Shown here in pieces: positions 42,247 to 53,416 of a DNA stretch of 64,000 bases. Positions within the stretch are counted from its first letter, which is position 1. Each line of letters starts with the position of its first letter. The position numbers and the translations under genes were made by a program. The notes beneath the pieces were generated by a model. That model saw only the letters and a program-made list of their open reading frames with translations. It was not told the origin of the DNA and did not search any database. Source of the stretch: Turbatrix aceti (taxonomy: Eukaryota; Nematoda; Chromadorea; Rhabditida; Panagrolaimidae); contig OZ017766.1 of NCBI GenBank assembly GCA_963969345.1, positions 5,270,001 to 5,334,000 of the forward strand. Direction: 5' to 3'.

Positions 42247-45200
42247 CGCGTCTAGGTTGCGAAGAGTGTGATAGGGCTTCTGAAAATGTTGTTTTTTTGA
42301 AATTGACCATTCAGTTATACGGCAAAAATACAAAATCGAGGCAGTTTTACACGACGAATATTTTTGAGACGGATAGAAATCAATTTTTAGCGGCAATGAC
42401 TATTTGCAATGAGCGCGAAGTGGTCCGTTGGTCTTTGGTTTGTTGACCAAGAAAAAGATAAAAAAAATATTTGTGGTCATCTTGGACAGGCGAGTCGTGT
42501 CCTGTTCGCGACATGTTCGCTTTGCTTTGCTTTCCTGCTCTCCCGTCTCATCACGAAAAGTAAGCAGAAAAGCAAAGCAATCAGTCAAAAATAAGGAGTA
42601 AACAAACAAGTCATGCTACATATAGGAAGGTGACTCATCTCGCTTTTCTGATGACGTCATGTCACAATTATTATTCTGTACGATCTTGGTTTGATCGTTT
42701 GAAAATTGAAAAAGGGGTTATTACAGTTATAAATTGTCAAATTTAAAAAAAAATCAAAAACGTTTACTGAAAAAAATCAGCTTGATTTATAAAACAAGGG
42801 TAAACACGGACAACTAAGTTGTCTCACCAGTCAGTGACTTTAAAATTTTTCAAAAACATGTTTGGGACACGTACGCCTGTTTTTTTGAGAACAAAGCGAG
42901 GTGTACATGCGTGTCACTGAGATAAGATAAAATTTGCCTCGTTTGACGTTACGTTACCCAATCAAGGTCATTTTGTCAATTGCGCAGGGAGAGGGAGGGA
43001 GGGACGCGCGATTTGAGAGGAGGACGACCCGAAAAATAAAATTATTGACTTTTGACCTTTGTTAGATTTTTTTTCGGCTCTAACAAATTTGCTTTGGATA
43101 TTATAAAAAATACGGTATTAGGGACGTAAATTTTTAAACTTGTGTCAAAATGAACAAATCTTTGAATCTCGGCACGAAAATCAGGCTTTTCAAAACGCAC
43201 AGCGCGAAATTTTTTATATTAAAAAAATACAAAAAAAAATTTTAGGTCATCTTGATACCCCTATTTTTTATATTTCTTGCCCATCAAAAGAAAAAAAAAT
43301 AGAAACGTGGACCAAAAAAAGCGGGGCGATAAAGATCACGTAAATAACGTCCGTCTTCGAAGGCGGAAGAAGACCTACTTTGTGTCCCTCCTGTTCGTGC
43401 TTAGGAACGTTGTCGGACATCTCTTGAATGAGCTTGGTTATGGTGTGCGATGGGATTCTTTTATGCTGAACCAAATGGACGATTTCAAGCGTCGACGAGG
43501 GCGGGCTGATGTGAACTTTGTGCCTGAAGGATGAAAAAAAAAAGTTTATCAAATGGCACACAAATATTTTTCACGCGTTGAAGCAACGTAAACTATTTAT
43601 TTATATTTTGTCTGTTTTCCCGCCACGCACGTGAGTCACCGTCGTTGATTGCGGCGCGGTTGGTCCGGGCTGGTATCAATCTGGGCTCGGCGGCTCAAGA
43701 TAGCATAAACAAACGAGATCGGCCGATTGAGCCTACTCTCTCGAGGTTGTTAGTCATTATTCGCCAAAAAGCAATAAAAGTCGGGTGGCTGGCCGGCGCG
43801 GACTCGGGCTGTGTGGGAAATAAATTGATACCAAGGCAACGCGCAACCGGAAAAATTTTTTGAAGTGAAAAAAAAAAGTTGATAAATAAGGAAGTGATCC
43901 TCAAAACAGTTTTCTTGGTTCCCGCAGCGCTTTTTTTGCAACACTCGCGAGTTGCGAAGAATTTTTGCCAGACAGTTTTTATTGTGAACGAAACGTTTTT
44001 TTTTGTGAACAATTTTTGCCAAAACAGTTTTACGTTAACAAAACAATTTTCTCGATTTCGCAAGCGTTGACGAACGAGCAAAAAATAGTCCTTTGGCGGA
44101 AGAGCGAACCGTCTATTTGTACGCAAACGACGAGAGTCAAGCCCACTTTCACCACCGCAAATGTTTCTTCTGTCAACCAACAAAAAAAAATACATAGCAC
44201 CAGGCAACCTTGTTTTGTCAGGTAGCGGACTCGATCGGCGACGCATCCATAAAAAAAATATTCAAACGCGTGTGTATGTACGTGTGCGTATGTATTTATG
44301 TATTGGTAAACAATTGTGATTCACAGAGAGGATGGATGGATGAAATGCAAAGCAAAACAACTTTAGCTACGACGGACAAAACGAAACAAACGCCCATGCA
44401 TGTTTTGGGTTCACATTGCGGTCGGGAAGGGCTTTGGCCCTGGGCCTGGCCTTGGGACTGGGACGAGTTCCTCGTCGTTGTCATGCATGCCCGGAGGGTT
44501 TGGAATGGAATATTAGTCATTGCCATGAGAATAACGCTCAAGTGGAGGCGAGAAAAGAGAAAAAAAGTTAGTCATAGTTTTTTGGTAAAAAAGTGTTAGA
44601 AAACGTTAGAAATTTTTTTTTGGTTTTTGATACAATTCGATCGAAAATAAAAATTATTTTACAAAAATTATTTCATCATGATTTTTTTTACTTTTTTTAA
44701 TTGTTTTTTATTCAAACGCTCAGTAAAATAAAAAAATTTTTAAACTCGCTGAACTTGATTTCAGCGAATTTACGCTCAGTTTAACGCCACTGAAAAATAA
44801 TAGGTGTCGTAAGCAAACATTTTTTACCTCAAATTCCCGGAAATTCGAACTAAACGATGTTTTGACGTCGTTTATGAGTGATTGCTTTTCTGTTTACGAC
44901 TTTTACGGTCCTGAATACGCCCAAAGGTGTGCTCTTCCGTGATAAGCCCAGAAAATGTCAAAAAATCGTAATCCAAAGAGTTAGCACCTTATCACGACTT
45001 TTCGGGCCGGGACTTCAAAATTTCCAGCCCGGGCCCAACCGTGGAAAAAAAAACTTGACTTTTGCGCTCTTTTTTTTGTTTTGTTTGCGAAAAAGTTTTT
45101 GGTTTTATTTATCCCTCCCTTCTTTCCCATGAACACTCGCTCAGTTGACTGCGAGCGATCGGGCAAGAGCGAAGATCAATGACAGCACAAAACAAAAAAA

Positions 45201-45360
45201 AGGGTGTCACATAAAAAAATGCGTGTACAGAAAGAAACACGGTCGAGATTGATGAAGAAGACTCTCCGCAATGGTATCTTTTATTTATTTTGGGCAAAAA
45301 ATCAGTACTAATCAAAGTATGGTGATGCAATATCAATTTATCATCAAAGAAAAAAAATAA
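42247..45360. other. 3.1 kb region without a confident gene
   Basis: Upstream of the serpin (minus) and downstream of DJ-1 copy 1 (minus). One candidate exon at 43379-43523 is listed separately. G+C-richer islands at 43620-43830 and 44390-44490 contain no convincing coding sequence. Confidence 0.4.
43379..43523 (-). other. Candidate upstream exon (weak)
   Basis: Bounded by a CCTTCAG acceptor and a GTAGGT donor (minus). An open frame across it reads HKVHISPPSS ... EMSDNVPKHEQEGHK and would join in frame to the serpin leader upstream of its ATG. No homology recognised. It could be a 5' exon of the serpin or chance. Confidence 0.22.
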
Positions 45361-46475
45361 TCAAGGCAGAGGAATGAGCATCCAGTCGGCAACTTTCTGT
45401 GCGGCTTCGCGTCCTCGAATCACTTCGATGAGCTTGAGGGGGAAATCGAGGGCTACCCCGGGGCCTCGGCCTGTCACAACTTTGTTGGGGGTTACGATGA
45501 CCCGATCTGGCTTGAATTGGTAGCCTGAAAAAAAATATTACAATCGAAAATTTAAAAAAAAATCAAAAAAAATGGTCCCGACACGAAAAAATTTATCCGG
45601 CGGTTGTTCAGCTTTTTGAAAACAAGCACAGAATCAATTTTTACAAAAATTGGTTTTTTTACGGTCCAAATTTCCAAATTCTAAAATAAGTGCTCTTGAC
45701 ACGAAAAATTTCATTTGGCGGTTTTTCATATTTTTGAAATCCATATTTGTAAAAAATCACCTTTAGCCGTAATTTTGCTTTCCACGGATTTATAACCAGT
45801 GAGCGTGGCACCCTTATCGATGCCCTGGGTTGCTAGAATTAACGGAGCAGCACAGATGGCTCCGATAACTTTTTTCTCGGCAAAATGACGCTTCAAGATG
45901 GTTCCCAGCAGTGCGTTCTGTAAACACCGAAAATAAAAATTTTTTGAAAATTAAACAGAACTTGCCTCAGTGATATCGTAGACACCAACACCTCCGGGAA
46001 GAACCACAGCATCGAAATCCTTGTTTTCAACATCTGAGAGAAGCGCGTCGGCTGTGATACGGGTTTTTTGAGATGTTCCGATTTTTAGGTCTTTTCCGAG
46101 GTTTGCTACCGTCACCTGGAATTTTTTACGGTTTTTTTGGAGGCTTTTTTGGATGAATAATTAAGAAAAATTTAAAAAAAATACGCAGATTTTATAAAAA
46201 AAAATATTTTTTTTTAATGTTGAATGGATTTTTTACAAAAATTCAAAATAAAAAAATACATAATTTAATTTGAAATTTGTTTGAACCATCAAAAATTTTC
46301 GACCCCGTCAGAAACGCACTTCAATATCGGCGCGACGAAGGAGATCAACAATAGCAACGAGTTCCAGCTCTTCTACCTCGTTGAAGGCAACGACGAGTGT
46401 CGTCGGCGATGCCTTGACCAACTCTGAAATTCCTCTCTTGACCAATTCCGAAGGTCCTTTGGCGACAATTTCCAT
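45361..46475 (-). CDS. DJ-1/PfpI-family protein, copy 1
   Basis: Exons (minus): 46475-46320, 46115-45966, 45917-45761 and 45524-45361; 208 aa. Class I glutamine amidotransferase-like fold: FNEVEELELVAIVDLLRRA (with the conserved Glu), VVLPGGVGV, nucleophile elbow GAICAAPL (Cys124) and RGPGVALDF. DJ-1 proteins act as oxidative-stress sensors, glyoxalases or deglycases; nematode DJRs have glyoxalase activity. Compared with copy 2 it has 22 extra N-terminal residues (MEIVAKGPSELVKRG). Exons 2-4 are exactly the same length as in copy 2. Intron 2 appears to use a GC donor (GAG/GCAAGT). Confidence 0.92.
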
Positions 46476-47288
46476 TGTATTTAGCAGCAGTTCAGGAAGA
46501 AAAAATAGCAAAAACAAGTTGACAGTCAGTTATTTTGTTGACCACTCTGGCGTCGTTCGTCTGTGAAAGTGGTTGGTTGTTGTCGAGCGAGCGATCAAAA
46601 ATCTTCCAAGAGTGTTGCCTTGCAGGAAGATAGACCTGAACGCACGCAGGCAGGAGCAATCAGTCCAGCAAGGTCACCTGCCAGATATAAACAACCTTCC
46701 TGTCCAGAGGACAACACACCTTCAAGCACGAATCGATCTGCAACGAACGTATGCCTATTTTTAAGCGAGGTAAATATAAAAAAGTATCTATGGATTTTTT
46801 TCGTGGATGAAAAAAACGTAAACAGAACGCTTTTTACAAGCTGTTGACGAGGCAGGAGGGGGAAAGAACTGAAAAACAAGCCAGGCCATCAATTTTTTTT
46901 ATTGCTGATGCATGCAGCATCGTAATTACGACACTGGGATGTTTTTTTAACAAAAAAAGGTGCAATTTCCAATTTCAAGACACAAAAAAAGAAATAAAAC
47001 TTTTTTTTGGATTCTATGTCTCGACGCGAAAATTTCATTTCAAAAAAAAATTTCGCGCCGGGAAAAAATTTGATAACAGGTTGGTCCCAAAGCGAAATGA
47101 CAGTTTGAAAACCGAAATCACAATTTTTACAGGTCTCAGACGGAAAATCCTATCATTGGCATTTTTTACGACAAATTCAATGTTTACCAAAACATTACAT
47201 TTAAATATTGAAATCACAAATTTACAATTCACAACGCTAAAACCAGCCAGGCCGACGTACTCATGCCCACAAACACAAAAAAAATATT
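46476..47288. other. Spacer between DJ-1 paralogues
   Basis: Promoter side of copy 1 and 3' flank of copy 2. No gene recognised. Confidence 0.5.
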
Positions 47289-48191
47289 TTAGGGAAGAGG
47301 GACGAGAATGTCGTTGGCGATCTTCTCAGCGGTCTTGCGATCAACGATGAGCTCGACCAGCTTGAGGCCAAAGTCGATGGCGGTGCCAGGACCACGGCTG
47401 GTGACAACATTCTTAGCCGAGACAACGACGCGGTCTGTCTTGTAGTTGTAGCCTAAAAAAATGCAAATGCATAAATATGTTTTTCATAAAAACGTACCGA
47501 GAGCCTTGATCTTGTCATCAACGCCGGGATACGAGGTAATGTCACCTCCGGCATCGATGCCCTGGGTGGCGAGGACCAGAGGGGCGGCGCAGATGGCAGC
47601 GACCAGTTTGCCAGCGGCGTGGTGGCGCTTCAGGACGGTTCCGAGACGGGCGTTCTGAAAAAAATGATCGTAACTTCAAAAACGGGAAAAATATTGAAAA
47701 ACGATAAATTTGGGCCTAAACTGCCAAAAACTGTTGCTTTCAAGTTGTTTACGATCTGTGATCCTCGAAAACCGTAAATCTGTGTTCTTTGATCCACAAA
47801 ACCCCCAAAAACAGCTTTGCACAGTAAAAAAAGTCGATCGTAACCCAAAAACTTACGTTAACGATGTCAAACGATCCAGGACCGCCGGGAACGACAACGG
47901 CATCGTAATCCTTGGCTTCGACCGCCTTGAACAAGGCATCGGGCTTGATGACTCCCTTCTGCGAGGTCGTAACGAGTTCTTCGTCGTTCAAACTGGCAGT
48001 TGTCACCTAAAAAAGAATTTTGTGCGTTCTGCAATTGTCATCAAAAATTGAATTGAAAACACTCGGATCAAAGATCGCAGCAGCAAAAGCAAAAAACCTA
48101 CGTTGACCGCCGCACGACGGAGCAAATCGACGGTGGTAGCGAGTTCGATGTCCTCGACGCCTTTGAATGTAAGAACCAGAACGTTCGGCAT
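47289..48191 (-). CDS. djr-1.1: DJ-1/PfpI-family protein, copy 2 (djr-1.1-like)
   Basis: Exons (minus): 48191-48102, 48006-47858 (or 47857), 47654-47498 and 47452-47289; 186 aa, the usual DJ-1 length. Motifs: LVLTFKGVEDIELATTVDLL with the active-site-neighbour Glu16, VVVPGGPGSFDIV, AAICAAPLVLA with nucleophile Cys102 (equivalent to human Cys106), and SRGPGTAIDFGLKLVE. Cytosolic, no signal peptide. It lies head to head with the oxoglutarate carrier gene, with about 650 bp between starts. As I recall, C. elegans djr-1.1 and misc-1 are also close neighbours, which supports the symbol; orthology was not tested against djr-1.2. Confidence 0.9.
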
Positions 48192-48837
48192 GTTTAGGGA
48201 TTCTGAAAGATGTTCAAAAACGTGAAACTTATATGGAAATGGAAAATCACCAAATTGCGGCACGGTAGAATAATAACGATGCACAACCGAAGATAATTTG
48301 TTGTGATAGGCTGCTTTAGTGAACAGCAAGCGTTGCGCTGACTTTGCAATAAACAGGACTCGCATACTGCAGTCTGCCTGCGGCCCGGGCTGAATAAAAT
48401 GGAAGGGCAATATGTGTTTTTTTTTCTGCCTGCAACCCCTGTTTGTCCGGTCGACGGCCCCAAAGGCCTTTGCAGAGGAAAATAATAGTAATGTGCGTGT
48501 CCGTACACTTCTCTCGCCTTTTTTCCCGATGTTCTTCGGCTCTGTGCGTTCGTTGGCCGTGTCTTCTACTTTGAGAACGTGCAGAAGAGCACATTCAATT
48601 TTCTGCGTGAACTTATCTCGTGCTGCAGGCGTTGGTTGTTTCGCGTTTGTTCGGTTCTTTCGTGTTCTTGCGTCCTTGCTTTTTACTACCTCTCGGGAAC
48701 AGACACGTGTTTGCCGCATTGCCTTTGCTTTGCCGGGGCTACGTAGCGTGAGGTTGACTGATAACTATCTGCAACTTATTTTTATTTCAGAGAACAGCAA
48801 AACCGTTGTCGTTCGTTGGCAGAACAAGACCTCAAAG

Positions 48838-50183
48838 ATGGCAGCAACCCAGAATCAGACGGTTCCTAACTATGTCAAATTCATTTTTGGTGGATCTGCT
48901 GGGTAAGTCAATTTTTTTACCAAAAATGTACTTTTTTTGAAGCGAAAATGTTATTTTTGACTAAAATTCATTCAAATATTTTTTTTATGGATTTTGTGAC
49001 ATGGTTGAAGGCGCAAACTTTACTGATAACGAAAAAAGTGATCTTTGCACGAGAGGATAATTTTTTAGGCCAAAAGATTACTTCGAATGTTTTGTAATGA
49101 AAAGTTAGATTTTTGTTACTCATTTACCGTAAAAGAATAACAAATAAATTTTCGTTTCAAGACAGAATAATTTTCAAAACGTAACTTTGTATCACGTTTT
49201 TTACCGTAAAAGAGTAACAAATTGTTTTTTCGTTGCGAGACATCATTTTTTATTTCAAACAGAATTTTGGGGCTTTTTTCGTTCTTCGTCGTATTTTTTT
49301 CGAATTTCGAGTGTATTTTAGTATGGGCGCCACCCTGGTCGTGCAACCCCTGGATCTCGTCAAGAACCGCATGCAGCTGAGCGGTACAGGTGGCAAGAAG
49401 GAGTACCGAAACAGCTTCCACTGCATCCGATCGATCATCTCGAAGGAAGGCCCGTTTGCCATCTACAACGGTCTCTCAGCCGGTCTCGCGCGTCAGGCAT
49501 CGTACACGACGACCCGTCTCGGCGTCTACACGTGGCTCTTCGAAATGGTCAACTCCAAGGACCGTGCGCCGAGCTTTGCGGTCAAGGCTGCCCTCGGCAT
49601 GGCTGCCGGTGCTACCGGATCCTTTGTCGGCAATCCCACCGAGGTTGCACTCATCCGTATGACTTCCGATGGACGACTTCCCGCCGATCAGCGTCGCAAC
49701 TACAAACACGTCTTTGACGCGGTCATCCGTATCTTCCGTGAGGAAGGCGTTCTCGCCCTCTGGCGCGGCTGTGGTCCGACAGTCGGTCGCGCGATGGTCG
49801 TCAATGCCGCGCAGCTTTCGACCTACTCCCAGGCGAAGCAGGCCATCCTCGGCAGTGGATACGTCGCTGACGGAATTTTCTGTCACTTCCTGTCCTCCAT
49901 GATCAGTGGTCTCGCCACGACAATTGCAAGTATGCCAGTGGACATTGCCAAGACCCGTATCCAGTCTATGCGGATCATCGATGGCAAGCCAGAGTACAAG
50001 GGTGCCATCGACGTCCTCTCGAGGGTTGTGAAGAACGAAGGATTCTTCGCTCTCTGGAAGGGCTTCACGCCGTACTACATGCGTCTCGGTCCCCATACGG
50101 TTATCACGTTCATCATCCTCGAACAGATGAACTCGGCCTACTACAAATACGTCCTCGGTGTCGAGTCAAAACAGGCGCTTTAA
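48838..50183 (+). CDS. misc-1: Mitochondrial 2-oxoglutarate/malate carrier (SLC25A11)
   Basis: Exons 48838-48902 and 49322-50183; 308 aa. Three mitochondrial-carrier repeats with their signature motifs: PLDLVKNR, PTEVALIR and PVDIAKTR. The protein begins MAATQNQTVPNYVKFIFGG, as in metazoan oxoglutarate carriers, and contains MTSDGRLPADQRRNYKHVF, diagnostic of SLC25A11. It exchanges 2-oxoglutarate for malate across the inner membrane (malate-aspartate shuttle) and has been linked to mitochondrial morphology and apoptosis in worms. A TTTCAG at 48784-48790 marks a leader or trans-splice acceptor. AATAAA at 50684-50689. G+C-rich codons suggest high expression. Confidence 0.96.
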
Positions 50184-50735
50184 AAAATGAAAGATGCCTG
50201 GCTCTGTCGTTTGTCATCGATCGCACGTGAGTTTTTCTCTCATATTTAGTGTAGTTGACTTTTTCCTCCTTTTTCCTTTTTTTTATCTGCCACGTGATTT
50301 TTGTAACGTTTGACTTTGTCACCTTGATGTATTTTTCCCCCGGAAAACGTGACAGGACCGTTATCAATGGTGGTGATTTGATTGAAAGTCGTTTTTGAGT
50401 AATTTTGTCAAAAAAATAGATTTTTAGGCTAAAAGTGTGATTTTGAGGTAAACAAAAAGTTTTGGCCTACAATTTTTATTTTTTAAGCTAAAAACGGTGC
50501 TTTTACAACGAAAATTGTATTTCTTTTTAATTTTTCGATGAATCGTAAAGATACCGTAATTTTATTCAAAAACCAAAGGTTTTCAATCAAATCACCCCAA
50601 ATTACAGAACATTCTCACGTTTTCTCTTTTTTTTAGATTTTAGATTCGTAGTTTGACGTAATAATTTTTCTTCTGCTCAAAAAAATAAAACTGTGAATCT
50701 TTATTTTTTCAATTGCATGGAAAGTGTACAAAAAA
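50184..50735. other. 3' intergenic region between converging genes
   Basis: Contains AATAAA at 50684-50689 on the plus strand (about 500 bp after misc-1) and AATAAA on the minus strand at 50705-50700, 31 bp past the FMO stop. No gene. Confidence 0.6.
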
Positions 50736-52754
50736 TTAGAAACGGTTGAAATACGCGTACAAAATGTATCCCAAAATTCCGACAATGACAGCAAAAGACG
50801 CGGTCTGCGCACATTTTCGGCAGCCGCATGAAGACAATTTTTGACGGGCTTTTTCGATGGCTTTCGCGCCTTCTGGAGCCATTCCGAGACGAATGCGTTC
50901 GTAGCTCGTCAGTATCGCCTGCCGAGCTCCGGTCCAGGGATGTGGACCGTTGATACGGTAGATGTACGATGTCTGGGGACCAAAAAAGACTTGCCACGCG
51001 AGAACGGGATCGGTAAAGGCGAGTTGGAGCAGATTTGGGACTGCTCCGATTTTAGATGCCAGTTCATCCATGTAGGTACCGTAATCCACCTGGATGGTAT
51101 GCCTCGGGGAACTTACGTATCGCAGGGCCATTTCCTGGCGCTTTTTGGCAATGTCGGCTTTCATTTCGTTGGCCGAGGGGAGTTTTGAGCCACCGGAGAG
51201 GGCGTCGAAAAAGACGCGGGCCTGCATCTCGCTGAGGGGCATAATCGAGCCCCACGGCTGGACGAGGCCGAGGATGGCAAGCGTGTTGTGCGGATTCAGG
51301 CTGGGAGGGAAGATGTTGAGGTAGAGGTCGACTTTGCATCCATCCTGAACGGGGACCAGAGTGCCATTCTCGACGAGCGGGAAATTGAATTTAAAGCCGG
51401 TAGAAAAGATGACGACGTCGATGTCTTTGAGGTGAGTGCCGTCGGTCAGGAAAACGTCGTGCTCGGTGAAACGATCGATTGCCGTGCAGATTCGGACTGT
51501 TTTATTGGCTAGGCGATTGGGGAGTTCGTCGTTGACTGTTGGATGGGCCCTGGAATCCGGGTTTATTAGGAGTTCAATTTTTTCATCACTAGTGTTGTCG
51601 GGAACCCGAACAGATTCCATTCGAATCGAATCTGTTCGGGTACCCGAAAAATAGTTTTCGATTCCGGGTACCCGAAAAAAAAGAATTTGGGTACCGACAA
51701 CACTGTTGATGATCACCTACCCCAACAACGAGTGCTCAGGTGTCAGACCGTAGGCATCATAGTCAAACAGACGCTTCAGCTGCCTTTCAACGACCTTTGA
51801 AGCGATTTTAATGCCCAATAAGTTCCGAACTGCGTTTTGGTAACGCGTAGACAGAGCGACGTCCGTTGGACCACCGCCTTCTTGAAGTCTGTTCAGGATC
51901 CAGCATCCCCGACGCGTGGACAGGTAAACCTGGCTTCCGATGCGCGAAAGCTCGATTGCCAGATCCCCGCCACTGTTTCCGATGCCGACTATGAGGATGT
52001 TTTTGTCCTCATAGCCAACATGGCTGACGTAATCGTGGGAGTGCAGGATTTGGCCTTTGAACGTCTCCTGGCCGGGATATTTGTCAGGCCAACGGGGTTC
52101 TGCGTGATGGCCGTTCGCCAAGATGACCGCGTCAAAGGTTTCTGTTTGGGGCTTGTTTTTGCTGAAAGGAGAGTTTGGTTAGGAATGAATTTACCTGGAT
52201 AACAAAGAATACGTCAGGTGACATTTTTGCAAAATATTTTTTATTTGCAAAATGTGCATCTGACAAGGTTCAAGTATAGTAAAAACCTACTCATCGGTGT
52301 ACTTGATAACCCATTGTCCGGTAGTGGCAAAGTCACCTGCTCTCTCCACGCTGTCCACTCGGTGATGAAGCTTGACATATTTGTGAAGACCAAAGTGCTC
52401 TGCGTAATCCCTGAGGTACTGAAGCATGTACCGGTTGTGCATGTAATTGGCCCAGGCTTCGTTGGGCGCATAATCGGAATAGGCTGTCAGTTCCTTGGAC
52501 GTATTGATCACCGTCGTTCTCATTACCGATGACACTACAATTTTTTTGTTTGGTAGAAATTATTTACATCGTTGAAGGTTACCTTTGATGCCGTTGAACT
52601 CCCGCTTGTTCGGCTTGTAGCGCCAGAGTCCTCCAACATCGTCCGTGAGTTCGAAGCAAACGGGTTCAAATCCGTAGAGAAGAGCGTGGTGAATCGCCGG
52701 AAGTCCGCTGGCACCGGCTCCGATGATGGCTACGCGTTTCGGGGCGTCGGTCAT
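50736..52754 (-). CDS. Flavin-containing monooxygenase
   Basis: Exons (minus): 52754-52583, 52534-52291, 52161-51721 and 51549-50736; 556 aa. FAD-binding GAGASG at residues 12-17, then ELTDDVGGLWRY; the FMO signature FKGQILHSHDY; NADPH-binding GIGNSGGD; and FSTGFKFNFP. It ends in a Cys-containing stretch and a hydrophobic anchor (FAVIVGILGYILYAYFNRF), as in microsomal FMOs. It oxygenates nucleophilic N or S atoms using NADPH and O2; worm FMOs are induced by stress and linked to longevity. Which of the C. elegans fmo genes it matches was not resolved. Intron 3 is almost filled by a small inverted-repeat element. Confidence 0.95.
51591..51704. mobile_element. 114-bp inverted-repeat element in FMO intron 3
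   Basis: Termini AGTGTTGTCGG and CCGACAACACT are perfect 11-base inverted repeats. The inside has three TTCGGGTACCCG-like palindromes and a GAATCTGTTCGGG inverted pair. A clear target duplication was not seen. MITE-like; family unassigned. Confidence 0.65.
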
Positions 52755-53416
52755 GGTTGGGATTGGTTGAGTTGATTGTTGTTATCGTTTTCGTTTTTGT
52801 GATGGAAACTAAATAGTTGAAATTGGTTGGGTAAAGGAAGTACGTAAGTAGTCAAGTCACGCGCTTGACGTTTGTTTGACAAGTCGATAATTGAACGAAC
52901 ATAAACAAGAATGAAAGTGTATGCGCAAACTACACCTTTTTTGCCTCCAAGGTCGGTGGTATCAAAGGTCACCGCGTCATGCACAGGTGAGAGGGATGGG
53001 GGATGTTCCCAATTTGGTTAGGTAAATTTTTTTGTTTATACATAGCAGCATGTACCGGATTTAGGTACGTAAGCTGACGGATTAGATTATCCTATTTGGC
53101 GGACAACTGATTACGGCACACATGTATAACAACAAAGAACGGCCAGGTAGTGGTTGAATGACGATGGACATTTGCGAGCCGTTTATATACACTTGCATAT
53201 CACAAACTAGATTATAGTTGTTGGTTTGCGGTCATGTACGCGTTTTTGTAGTGCATATATAAACTATACTCTAGTTTTGATTTGTTTCCGCGATGGTTAG
53301 CTTCAAATTTGAATTTGTGGTTTAATTAGGATTCAGTTGTTACGTGCTAATTATATTTAAAAATTAGCACGAAACACCTAATTCGCCCCTCCCCCCAATA
53401 CACGATTCCAAATCGT
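52755..53416. other. Spacer, no gene seen
   Basis: Promoter side of the FMO gene and 3' flank of sideroflexin. No coding region recognised. Confidence 0.5.

Noticed and set aside
43645..43863. G+C-rich plus-strand frame
   Set aside because: Considered as an exon or RNA gene, but no cloverleaf, domain or splice sites were found.
44210..44599. Plus-strand frame of 129 codons
   Set aside because: Low-complexity repeats (for example the WPWAWPWDW stretch) arise from simple-sequence DNA; no splice context or homology.
48003..48719. Minus-strand frame extending DJ-1 copy 2 far upstream
   Set aside because: The extra ~175 residues have no DJ-1 similarity; the ATG at 48191 gives the normal family start.
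49476..50096. Minus-strand open frame of 206 codons in misc-1
   Set aside because: Antisense shadow of the mitochondrial carrier; no domain, and the sense strand is unambiguous.
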